Positions 31,906-39,598 of a stretch of DNA of 50,256 bases are shown piece after piece. Origin of the DNA: a virus; IMG/VR virus record IMGVR_UViG_3300007038_000011, positions 1-50,256 of that record; one strand, 5' to 3'. Both the position numbers and the translations under genes were made by a program. Below the pieces are notes generated by a model. The model worked only from the letters and a program-made list of their open reading frames with translations, made no database searches and was not told the origin of the DNA. How positions within the stretch are numbered: position 1 is the first letter of the stretch; the number at the start of each line of letters is the position of its first letter.

Positions 31906-33471
31906 TTATTGATTCTCGGGCGGATCGGTGTTGGTGGCCGGGTCGTTGTTGGGCGCGGGCGGGGCGTTTCGGCTCGGCGGTTGAATCCCGACGGTGCCCC
32001 CGGCGGCCGCCTCGAGGTCTGCCTCCTCGAGGAAAGCGTCAATGTCGTCGATCCCGTAGTACTTCGCGACCCGCTCCAGCGCCTTCCGTTTGTCGAGGAT
32101 CCCGGACTCGTGAAGCTGGACGGCGGCTTGTACCTCCTTCAGGAGGTCGTCGACGGTCGGCTCGACGGGGGCCGGCCAGGAGACGGCCACTTTTCGCCGG
32201 TCGTAGCCGGCGGCCGCCAGGAGCTTCGCCATGAATCGGGCGAGCCCCTTCCCGTAGCTGGTGCGAAGCTCGTCGACTTGGGCGAGGGTCGGCCGGAGCA
32301 TGCGCTCGAGGGCGACGCCGGATTGTACTTGGGCCGCCTCCTGCGGGTCGTGTTTCGCGACCCTTGCCATGTCGAAAAACACCTTTCGCACGAGGTCGAT
32401 GTATTCCATCGCCGTCGTCTGGCCGCCGCCTTGAAGCTCCAGGAGCTCGGCGGTCGGGACCGAACCGTCCAGCGGGGAGGGCGGGAGGGTCAAGGTGTTG
32501 TTGGCCCCACGCTTGATCGTGTCGCCTTCGTCCCCGGCGTCGATCCCGCTAAACACCGTCGTCGGCTCTTGGTTGTAGGAGATCCCCCGGTCAAGCTGGG
32601 AGAGGGTGTAGTTGACGGAGTCCTCGAGGGAAAATTCGGCCTCGCTGAGGAGGGGCGTGCCGTCGACGTCGCCGGTGATCTGGGGGCCGTTGGTGATCCA
32701 TTCGGCGGGCACAAAGCCGAGGCCGTGCTCGACGGTGTTGTCGTTTTCGGTCCAGTCCAGATCGTCGGGGTCGGTGACCGTCTCGACGTCGATCGGGTCG
32801 TATTCGTGTGTCGTGGTCGGCGTGAAGCGGCGCCGGTGTAGCCATACCGTCCGGTCGCCGGTGATCGGGTCGGCTTCGAGGTCGAACCAATACTCGTCGA
32901 GCTCGACAAGCTCGTCGTCGGCAATGTCGTAGGCGGCCGCGGTGGCAAGGTCGTCCCGGCCGAAGGTCGGCTTGCACATTGACGTCGACGAGACCTCCGT
33001 CGACCAGCGCGCGCCCCCGCCGTCGGTCTCCCGCTTGTGGAAGATCAGAACGACCGACCCGTGAAGGAGGCCCAAACGGCCGACCTCTGAGAGCTTCGAT
33101 CGCACGCCCGCCCCGTCCTCGTCGTCGGCAAAGTGGCGCTCGAGGACCGCCCGCTCTTCGTCGAGGGCCGCTTCGGTCTCGTCGGGGCCGTCCCCTTCGT
33201 CGTCGAGCTCCAGGTCGACTGAGGGCTTTCGATTTCGGCCGAAGAGGTAGGAGTTGACCTCGTCGACGGCCCGCTTTGTCAGTCGGACGCGCACCCGGGG
33301 CTTCTTGTCTCTGAGGGCCACACCGTCGGCATTCCAGTCCTCGAGGTGGTCATATTGCTTGCCCCAATAGTAGGCCGACGCGGTGCGTTGCTCCCGCTCG
33401 CGGTCGGTCAAGCCGTAGAATTTCGCAAGCTCGAGGGCCTCGTCGAGTTCTCTAACACCAGGGGAGATCAC
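31906..33471 (-). CDS. portal protein, SPP1 gp6-like (521 aa)
   Basis: The protein lies between terminase and the Mu-F gene, as in SPP1/Mu-like phages. It has 'YYWGKQYDHL' and 'RLTKRAVDEVNSYLFGR' near the N terminus, an acidic loop, 'DDELVELDEYWFDLEADPITG', 'HGLGFVPAEWITNGP', 'FSLEDSVNYTLSQLDRGISYNQEPTTVFSG', and a C-terminal helical stretch 'SGVALERMLRPTLAQVDELRTSYGKG'. This matches the portal wing, clip, stem and crown layout. It forms the dodecameric DNA gate. Start GTG overlaps the terminase stop. Confidence 0.75.
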   Translation of the reverse strand: MISPGVRELDEALELAKFYGLTDREREQRTASAYYWGKQYDHLEDWNADGVALRDKKPRVRVRLTKRAVDEVNSYLFGRNRKPSVDLELDDEGDGPDETEAALDEERAVLERHFADDEDGAGVRSKLSEVGRLGLLHGSVVLIFHKRETDGGGARWSTEVSSTSMCKPTFGRDDLATAAAYDIADDELVELDEYWFDLEADPITGDRTVWLHRRRFTPTTTHEYDPIDVETVTDPDDLDWTENDNTVEHGLGFVPAEWITNGPQITGDVDGTPLLSEAEFSLEDSVNYTLSQLDRGISYNQEPTTVFSGIDAGDEGDTIKRGANNTLTLPPSPLDGSVPTAELLELQGGGQTTAMEYIDLVRKVFFDMARVAKHDPQEAAQVQSGVALERMLRPTLAQVDELRTSYGKGLARFMAKLLAAAGYDRRKVAVSWPAPVEPTVDDLLKEVQAAVQLHESGILDKRKALERVAKYYGIDDIDAFLEEADLEAAAGGTVGIQPPSRNAPPAPNNDPATNTDPPENQ

Positions 33472-34979
33472 GCCGCGCTCCTATTGTCGGCAAAAATAGA
33501 CCAGTCGAGTCGGGCCACGCCGCCGCCGTCGTCGTGCTCGGTGAGCACGGCGTAGCGTAGGGCGTCGACCGCGTGGTCATCCTCTTTGACCGGCTTCTCT
33601 GTGTTGTCGTCGCGGTAGCGGTAAGAGGACAACTCACGGCGGAGGTTAGCGCACGACCGATGCAGGTACAACGCGGGGCGGGAAGGGCCGCCCTCTGGGG
33701 GCGCGACCGGCTCGAGGAGGGCGGCCAGAGCTTCGATCCCGGGGGCCACGGCGTTGTTTGCCGGCCGGACGTCGAGGCGCTCCCCGTCGGTGTCGGTGTG
33801 CGATCGGCACGTCTGAATGTGGTCGGGTTGCGAAGGGTCTGCCCACCACCGGGACACACCGCGGATCCCGGCCGCACGGGACAAGCGGCGTACCCAAGAG
33901 TCGGCGTGCCGGTTGCCCCCGGGCGGGGAGACGGTAAGCCGCTCCTGGTAGTCCTCACGATAGGCGTACAACGTCCCGTCGTCGGTCTTGGCGATCTCAA
34001 TCTGGGCGCCCGGGTTGGCGTGGCCCCAGTCGAGCCCGCCGAACTTGGCGACCACGCGCGACCACGGGATTTGTGTCACGACGTGGGTGTCGTCGTCGAG
34101 GAATGCTTCGAACACCTTGCCGCGGAAGGCCTCGAAAGACGCGGCGTAGTTGCGCAGATAGATCGGCTCGGGGAGGTCGCGCTTGGCCCGCTGGGCCTCT
34201 TCGACCAGCGCGGGCACGGCCGTGTTGTCGATGGTTTTGAAGTGCAGCCCGTACCATCCACGCGACCGCTCGCCCCGCCCCAATTGCGTTTTCTGCCATT
34301 CGTCGAAAACCCAATTTTTGCCCATCGGGGTTGTCGTGAAGAGCGCCCACCCTTGTTTGTCCGACAAGGTCGACGCGACGTTATCGTGCCACGTCTGGGC
34401 CTTCATGCGGGCGGCCTCCTCAACCCAAACCCCGTCGAGGCCGGCGGCGACCAGTCGCTCGGGCCGGTCGGCGCTCTTGAACTCAATCCGTATCCCGCCG
34501 ACGAGCCAGAGCCGGGACTCCGACTCGTGCCATTTGAGTATCAGATCGGACTCTTCGGGTTGCCCCAGAACCTCGAAAATCTCCTGTTGAGGGTATCCCG
34601 TGAGGTCGTGAGTCGGGGCAACAACCCAATAGGTAAGCGCGGCCTTGGTCTTTTTGGAGAGGTTGGCCGGAGCGGTCCACGTCCCGCCGGCGTCGCGAAA
34701 CGCCTGGTAGTCGTCGGCGATGTTCGGGAGGAAGTGTGAACGGGCGCCGCCGTAGGTCTTCCCGGCCCGACGGCCGGCCACGAGCATAACCCGGGGATGG
34801 TGGCGGTTGTCGGCGAGCTCGCGTTGCTTCTCGTGCGGTTGGTAGTCGGCCAGGTATTCGGCCGCGAAGGTGTCCGGGTCGGGGAACCGGTCGGCCTTGT
34901 CGGTCCTCGAGCTCCCGCGGGCGATCGGGGTCGTCCGGGCCAGGCGGCGCCGGATACGTTTGGCGGTCTCATAGGACAC
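33468..34979 (-). CDS. terL: terminase large subunit (503 aa)
   Basis: The ATPase half has Walker A GRRAGKT (69-75) and Walker B with catalytic Glu in LDGVWVEEA (181-189), then FTTTPMG as the coupling motif. The nuclease half has the acidic residues expected: GGLDWGH, RWWADPS and KEDDHAVDALRYAVL. Together these form the packaging motor and headful or end-cutting nuclease. Length is typical. Order TerS, TerL, portal, Mu-F is classic. GTG start without a strong SD, probably coupled to TerS nine bases upstream. Confidence 0.85.
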   Translation of the reverse strand: MSYETAKRIRRRLARTTPIARGSSRTDKADRFPDPDTFAAEYLADYQPHEKQRELADNRHHPRVMLVAGRRAGKTYGGARSHFLPNIADDYQAFRDAGGTWTAPANLSKKTKAALTYWVVAPTHDLTGYPQQEIFEVLGQPEESDLILKWHESESRLWLVGGIRIEFKSADRPERLVAAGLDGVWVEEAARMKAQTWHDNVASTLSDKQGWALFTTTPMGKNWVFDEWQKTQLGRGERSRGWYGLHFKTIDNTAVPALVEEAQRAKRDLPEPIYLRNYAASFEAFRGKVFEAFLDDDTHVVTQIPWSRVVAKFGGLDWGHANPGAQIEIAKTDDGTLYAYREDYQERLTVSPPGGNRHADSWVRRLSRAAGIRGVSRWWADPSQPDHIQTCRSHTDTDGERLDVRPANNAVAPGIEALAALLEPVAPPEGGPSRPALYLHRSCANLRRELSSYRYRDDNTEKPVKEDDHAVDALRYAVLTEHDDGGGVARLDWSIFADNRSAA

Positions 34980-34988
34980 GGTGCCCCG

Positions 34989-35549
34989 TCAGTCGTCGAG
35001 GAGTCGGCCCTCGGCGGCAAGGGCCCGCACGACCTCGTCGACGCCGAGCGCGTGTGATTCGGCCTCGAGGGCCGCCTTATACAAGTCGGTCGTCGCCCGT
35101 ATCAGTGAGGCGACCTCTTTGACGCTGGCCTCCTCGAGCGACATGTCAGAAAGGGCCTCGTCGATCTGGGCCTTCGCCGTCGCGGCGGTTTCCCGGGCAT
35201 CGTCCGCGAACTCCTGGACGTGCGATCGGTGCTCCTCCAGTTGGTCAAGGTGTGCCTGTTCGGCCTTGCGCTGGGCGATTTTCTCGAGGTGGCGATCCCA
35301 CGCGCGGGCGCGAGATTGCCAGTCGTGCGCGGACGACCAGTCCTCAAAAAATCGCGCGGCTTTTCGTCCGCCCTTGGCTCGCTCCTTGTCCGCCCGCTGG
35401 GGGCCCCAATTCCATTCGGCGTAGGCATACCACGCCTTTTGGATGGTCCGGCCCTCCCCCTGGTCGCGATACAGCTTGAAGGCCTTGAACGCCTTGTCGG
35501 TCTCGTCGTCGCGTCGATCCCACGGGTTGCGGGTGTCGTGTTGGGCCAC
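34989..35549 (-). CDS. terS: terminase small subunit-like protein (186 aa)
   Basis: It directly precedes terL. The N-terminal half has 'DDETDKAFKAFKLYRDQGEGRTIQKAWYAY' and 'DWQSRARAWDRHLEKI', like a helix-turn-helix DNA-binding region common in phage TerS proteins with the 'W..Ra.a.d......' pattern. A long coiled coil follows for ring assembly, and the C terminus would contact TerL. It recognises the packaging start site on phage DNA. GTG start with SD GGGAGGTG. Confidence 0.65.
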   Translation of the reverse strand: MAQHDTRNPWDRRDDETDKAFKAFKLYRDQGEGRTIQKAWYAYAEWNWGPQRADKERAKGGRKAARFFEDWSSAHDWQSRARAWDRHLEKIAQRKAEQAHLDQLEEHRSHVQEFADDARETAATAKAQIDEALSDMSLEEASVKEVASLIRATTDLYKAALEAESHALGVDEVVRALAAEGRLLDD

Positions 35550-35552
35550 GGG

Positions 35553-35855
35553 TCACCTCCCGGAGTCGGCTTCGAGGCGGGTGATCTGTACGGCCTCGTC
35601 GGCGTCGAACACGATCCGGCCGCAGTCGTGGTTGTACGTCTGGCCGGACAATTTGAGGCGGACGAGGTGCCGGTCGCCGTCGTCGCCTCGAATCGCGTCG
35701 AAGTGTCGCCACTTGTCACGCGACAGAGTGCGGCGGTCTTTCCCGGCGCGGTGGTGCCATCGGACGTCGGCGAGGTTGTGCCGGACGTTGAGCACCACGA
35801 TCTCTGTGTCCCCTATCTCTATTCGGCTGCTAGCTGTGATTCCGAGCACGAGCAC
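35553..35855 (-). CDS. CsrA-like RNA-binding protein with C-terminal extension (100 aa)
   Basis: The GTG start (35855) has SD GAGGAGA. The first 48 residues follow CsrA/RsmA: LVLGITASSRIEIGD, then EIVVLNV, then ADVRW, and GKDRRTLSRDKW, in line with the family pattern L-x-L-x5-I-x-IGD, I-x-V-x-V, VR-(L/I) and K-D-x3-HRE-E. The Arg of SRDKW aligns with the RNA-contacting Arg44 of CsrA. A 50-residue extension of unknown fold follows. CsrA binds GGA motifs in mRNA leaders and controls translation. It overlaps the RecU-like gene by 26 bases. Confidence 0.5.
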   Translation of the reverse strand: MLVLGITASSRIEIGDTEIVVLNVRHNLADVRWHHRAGKDRRTLSRDKWRHFDAIRGDDGDRHLVRLKLSGQTYNHDCGRIVFDADEAVQITRLEADSGR

Positions 35856-36396
35856 GGGCGATCTCCTCGAGGTCGTAGACTTGGGCGATACGGTCGAGCC
35901 ACGTCTCGCGGGTTTGGAGACGGTAGCGGTCAGAGTCGGCCCAAGGGATAGAGCGCCGGCTGGTGATTCCGGCGACGACGCCGTCGGAGGAGACGGGATA
36001 TGTGAAGGTTTGCCACTGCGGGAAGGGCTTGTCGGTATCCCAATAGCGGCGGACGAGCACGAAGGAGAGGGCCCCGTAGAGGGCATGGTCCGCCAGGATT
36101 TCCAGTTGTGTCGGTGCCTCGTCGTTTTTGCGGGCTTCAAGTCGGTTGAGCGGGAAGTAACGGTCGTGGGAGCAAACCTTGGCCTCAAAAGCCACGCTTC
36201 GGCCGTTCGCCAGGGTGCCCACAAAGTCGACCTCCCGACGTGTGTCTCGGTGGCCGATGATCTTGGCGCCTTCACGGCGTAGGACGTTGATCGGGTCGGG
36301 AACCGACACGACGCGGGCACGGCCCGCCTCGTGCAGTCGGGTGTTTATCTTCTCGACTTCGCGTTCGAAGTCTTTTCCAGAGGTCGAATTGCCCAC
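35830..36396 (-). CDS. RecU-like Holliday junction resolvase (188 aa)
   Basis: It has the RecU plan: GKDFEREVEKIN at the N terminus, 'VVSVPDPIN', 'GHRDTRREVDFVGTLANGRSVAFEAKVC' with Asp57 and the E-A-K (Glu71, Lys73) of the PD-(D/E)XK centre, then 'FPLNRLEARKNDEAPTQLEILADHALYGALSFVLVRR'. RecU enzymes cut Holliday junctions; in phages they debranch DNA before packaging, which fits its place just upstream of terminase. GTG start with leader ACACCGGG. Confidence 0.7.
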   Translation of the reverse strand: MGNSTSGKDFEREVEKINTRLHEAGRARVVSVPDPINVLRREGAKIIGHRDTRREVDFVGTLANGRSVAFEAKVCSHDRYFPLNRLEARKNDEAPTQLEILADHALYGALSFVLVRRYWDTDKPFPQWQTFTYPVSSDGVVAGITSRRSIPWADSDRYRLQTRETWLDRIAQVYDLEEIARARARNHS

Positions 36397-36455
36397 GGCG
36401 AACGGCCCGGTGTGTACGGCAAAACAAACGGCGACGGGAAACGCGCGGCGCCGGT

Positions 36456-37076
36456 CTATGCGCCGAGGTCGGTGTCGAGGTCGGCGAGGCGGGACTCGAC
36501 GAACTCAAAACCGATCGACGTGTCGTGCTCCTCGTTGTGGGCCTCGAGGTAGTTCCCCAGAGCATTGAGCACCACGGCCTCGAGTTCGTCGTCGACGGCC
36601 TTCTCGAGCCGTCCACGCTCGGCGAATACGTACAGCGTGGAAAGCGTCTCGACGCCCCGGTCGCGAAGCTCGTCGGCCGTGTCGGGGTCAATGTCGAGAT
36701 CGTCGATCTGGCCGTCGAGTTCGTCGGGTCCGGCCGACCCGTTGATCTCGCGCAAGAGCGGCGGTTCGCTCTCGCGCCGGAAGGCGTCCAGTTGTGAGGC
36801 GGCCGCACCGTCCAGCTCCTCGAGCGTTTCGGGGAGCTCGTTGGCCAGGTTGCGGAGCCGGTCGTCGACGGGCACGCCGAGCGTTTTGGCCCGCTCGGAC
36901 AAGTCCGACAGAAGCTCTTGGAGGGCTTCGCCGAAACCGTCGGTTTCGAGCCGGAGCTCGGCCAGCTTCATCTTTTCGTGGGAGACGATTTCGGGGGCCT
37001 CCGTGGCGATGAAATGGCGCACCACGTCGGCGGTGTAGTCGTTGAGGATCGATCGGGCATCTTCGGGAGAGGTCAT
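36456..37076 (-). CDS. acidic hypothetical protein, first gene of the late unit (206 aa)
   Basis: No family recognised. The ATG at 37076 follows the leader element CACGGACGAAA, about 50 bases downstream of the -10 at 37131. The protein is acidic and almost wholly helical, with leucine-rich stretches (LAELRLETDGFGEALQELLSDL) and a central ELDGQIDDLDID. Being promoter-proximal in the packaging/structural unit, it could be a late regulator or internal virion protein. Confidence 0.55.
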   Translation of the reverse strand: MTSPEDARSILNDYTADVVRHFIATEAPEIVSHEKMKLAELRLETDGFGEALQELLSDLSERAKTLGVPVDDRLRNLANELPETLEELDGAAASQLDAFRRESEPPLLREINGSAGPDELDGQIDDLDIDPDTADELRDRGVETLSTLYVFAERGRLEKAVDDELEAVVLNALGNYLEAHNEEHDTSIGFEFVESRLADLDTDLGA

Positions 37077-37130
37077 CGCGTTTCGTCCGTGAGTCAAAGG
37101 AGAAGTGATAGTCGATCGCGTGCGGTTGTG

Positions 37131-37158
37131 AGTATAGCGGTGCGGGGCCGCGGGTCAA
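37131..37158 (-). promoter_or_regulatory. probable late promoter
   Basis: On the minus strand TTGACC (37158-37153) lies 16 bases from TATACT (37136-37131), the best sigma70-type match in the leftward unit. It lacks the TAACCCG operator of the early promoters. It would start transcription of the packaging and structural genes from 37076 downward. The -35 overlaps the end of the upstream gene. Confidence 0.6.
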
Positions 37159-37451
37159 TCCAGACGCCCGCCGTAGGCCCGGAAGGCGCCGACCATCACG
37201 AGGGATATGGTCTGAGATACGCCCCGGGCCTCGGCCGGCGAAAGGGGCCCGGCGTCGTGGGCGACCAGCTCCGCCAGCTTTCGAGGGTGCCCCGGGGGCG
37301 GCCCGTCGTCGGCGGTCGTCACCATAAGTGCGGTCGTCGGAAGGGCCGCGCAGAGCGACCAGTAGCAGAGACGGCGATACGCCTCGGGGTCGGCACCATC
37401 GGGGGTGCGCAACAGACGAATTTCGACGGCGTGATCAGTCGGTTGAATCAA
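37155..37451 (-). CDS. small hypothetical protein (98 aa)
   Basis: TTG start (37451) with AGGAGG nine bases upstream. It overlaps the end of the methyltransferase gene by 17 bases. Mostly helical, with 'YRRLCYWSLCAALPTTALMVT' in the middle and 'LSPAEARGVSQTISLVMVGAFR' near the end, so it may be weakly membrane-associated or a helical bundle. No family recognised. Confidence 0.45.
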   Translation of the reverse strand: MIQPTDHAVEIRLLRTPDGADPEAYRRLCYWSLCAALPTTALMVTTADDGPPPGHPRKLAELVAHDAGPLSPAEARGVSQTISLVMVGAFRAYGGRLD

Positions 37452-38211
37452 AGCGGAGGGCCTCCTGGCCGAGCTTGCGGTCGCGTAGCGTACAGCCGGA
37501 CTCTTCGGCCTCGAGCCGGTCGGACGCTTGGTCAAAGTATCGCTCTTGCATTTCGTAGCCGATGAATCGGCGGTCGTTGAGGATCGCGGCCACGCCGGTC
37601 GTCGCCGATCCGGCGTAGGGGTCCAAGATGGTCTCGCCGGGCTCGGTGAAGTCCTCGACGAGGTCTGAGAAAAGCCGGAGCGGCTTCTGTGTCTCGTGGA
37701 ACCGCTCGTCGCGGCCGATCTGCGAGTTGGCGACGTTGCACGACCAGATCGCGGCCGACCCGCCGTTATTCCACCGCTTGCGGCCCGGCGGGTGCATGAT
37801 CGCGATCCCTTCGCCGGGCACGCCGGGACGGTCCCCGGTGAATTGCGGTGTGGGGTTGGTCTTTCTCCAGAATCCCGCCCGGATCCAACGCTCCTCGCCG
37901 GCGGCGGCCGCGTAGTCGCCGAGTTGCTCGAGGGCGCACATACAGACGACCCACCGGCCGGCGACCTCGAGGAGCGGGCGGACAATGTCGGCCGGGTCGA
38001 TCGGGTCGAATGACTTCGGGGCCGACTCGCCTCCTGGTGACGTCGTTTTCGTGTCGGGATCCCACGAGCCCCGGCGGCCGTTTTTGTGGGTCCGTTCGTC
38101 GTAGGGAGGATCGGATAGGACGACGTCGACGTCGAGGTCGTCGAACGCCGGGTCGTCTTGCCACCGGCCGAGCCGCATTTCCCAATTGTTGCCGTGTCGG
38201 GATTCAACCAT
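37435..38211 (-). CDS. DNA methyltransferase, beta-class N6-adenine/N4-cytosine (258 aa)
   Basis: Catalytic motif SDPPYDER (33-40) comes first, and the SAM-binding motif LDPYAGSATTG (196-206) last, with the linking HETQKP (172-177). That order defines beta-class enzymes such as RsrI and CcrM, which methylate adenine N6 or cytosine N4. The target recognition part is short. It overlaps the cytosine methyltransferase gene by eight bases. With no restriction endonuclease partner in the window, it probably protects phage DNA from host restriction or regulates phage DNA. Confidence 0.8.
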   Translation of the reverse strand: MVESRHGNNWEMRLGRWQDDPAFDDLDVDVVLSDPPYDERTHKNGRRGSWDPDTKTTSPGGESAPKSFDPIDPADIVRPLLEVAGRWVVCMCALEQLGDYAAAAGEERWIRAGFWRKTNPTPQFTGDRPGVPGEGIAIMHPPGRKRWNNGGSAAIWSCNVANSQIGRDERFHETQKPLRLFSDLVEDFTEPGETILDPYAGSATTGVAAILNDRRFIGYEMQERYFDQASDRLEAEESGCTLRDRKLGQEALRFDSTD

Positions 38212-39062
38212 CTTGCACCTCGTCGTCTAACTCGAGATCGACAGTGACCGGATCGTCATACTTTTCGTTTTGCGCCCAATACCAGACGCAGCCGGCGACA
38301 AAGGATTGCAGTTGCAACCGCCAACTGTGCGGGGACTTGGGCCTCCCCGAGGGCGTCCCATTGACGAGATAGCCGACCGGTATCCCCATCAACCACTCTA
38401 CGAACCGGGGATTCAGTGTTCCAGAAGCATCGCCAGCCCTCCTCTTCACTTCCGTGAGGAGCCCATTGCCAGATTTCGCCGATTGCTTCGAGGATTGATA
38501 AAGCCCTTTCTGAGTTGTCGGCGTCGGCCACGTCGACGGCCCCGATCCAAAGTCGATCGCGTCGGTGCGGCGCGCCAATGGCTGAAGCCGGAAGGCAGAG
38601 CCATGCAACGCGATACCGCAGCGCGGCCAAGTCCCGGAGAAGTCGCCCGAAAAACTGGTGAGACCGGGCAAGGAGCCCTGGTACGTTTTCCAGGATTGCA
38701 ACCGGGGGCCGAGACTGGCGAAGGCATCGCACCGTCTCCCCCCATAGTGAACCGCCTTTCTCGGGTTGACCGCGGTTCTCTGTGTTGGACGACGACCACG
38801 GTTTGCAAGGGAATCCGGCGGTGAGCAGATCGCACCTCCCCCGAAACGGCCGTGCGTCGAAGTTTCGCACGTCGCCCCAAATCGGAGCCTCTGCGAGCCA
38901 GCCGGCCCGCATGCGGTCCCGGAGGATCTCTTGTTTGTAATCGTCGTTCTCGACGTAGCACACCGGCCGCGCTCCGAGGGCTTGTGAGCCCAGCACGCCG
39001 GCGCCGATTCCAGCAAACAAAGCCAATTCGCGAATGTACGGGATTCCGGGATATAGGCCCAT
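38204..39062 (-). CDS. C5-cytosine methyltransferase, two alternative C-terminal frames
   Basis: The N-terminal frame is secure: LFAGIGAG (15-22), FPCKPWS with catalytic Cys86, ENVPGLL (125-131) and APHRRDRLW. At C4 (38540-38543) two readings are possible. Frame A continues to 38256 with VRRVVDG and LGEAQVPAQLA, like the usual RvvdG and LGNgqVP ends. Removing one C gives frame B, with STWPTPTTQ and LNPRFVEWLMGIP, also a family signature, ending in an acidic tail at 38204 that overlaps the next gene by eight bases. Local GC is lower and codon use differs from neighbours, suggesting transfer. Frame B looks favoured. Confidence 0.65.
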
Positions 39063-39077
39063 GACACGGGAACCTCC

Positions 39078-39572
39078 TCAACAGTAGTTGAACCACAAGT
39101 CGCGCGGCTGGTCGGTGTCGGCCCGCTGATAGGCGGCCTCGAGGCAGATCGCCAGGAAGAGCCGGTCGGTCGGGGTCTCCTTTTCGACCAACAACCGCGG
39201 CCGGGCCCACGTCTGGAAACTGCGGGGGCGGCCCCGGTCACGCCGGCGTCGCCGGACGCCCGACATGCAATTCGTTGAGACCTCCCAGAAGCGCCGCTCG
39301 ACGTGCAGATTTGTTGAGTTGAGCGCCTCCCCGGCCCACGTATCGACCCGCTCGAGGGCGTCCTCTGCAAACTCTAGATCCTCGTCGAGCCGGTCGACCT
39401 CCGCCTCGAGGTCGTTGATCTTGGTGGTGACCTTGTCGACGACACCGCGGAATCGGTGGCGTGCGTCGGGGTCGTCGATCCGGTCGATGATCCGGTCAAG
39501 CTGGGCCTCGAGGTTGTCCTCGGGGTGCCGGTCGGCGTCGCGCTTGGTGTGGTCGGGTTGGTCGTCGGACAT
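39078..39572 (-). CDS. coiled-coil hypothetical protein (164 aa)
   Basis: ATG at 39572 with leader ACCAGGAGCC. Residues 1-90 are charged and helical, including a clear coiled coil (TTKINDLEAEVDRLDEDLEFAEDALERVDTW cut into heptads). A basic central cluster and a C-terminal helix with 'DRLFLAICLEAAYQRA' follow. No family recognised. It directly follows the helicase gene and could be a helicase loader-like or accessory protein, but that is only positional. Confidence 0.5.
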   Translation of the reverse strand: MSDDQPDHTKRDADRHPEDNLEAQLDRIIDRIDDPDARHRFRGVVDKVTTKINDLEAEVDRLDEDLEFAEDALERVDTWAGEALNSTNLHVERRFWEVSTNCMSGVRRRRRDRGRPRSFQTWARPRLLVEKETPTDRLFLAICLEAAYQRADTDQPRDLWFNYC

Positions 39573-39598
39573 GGTGGCTCCTGGTGGTCTGGTGTTGG

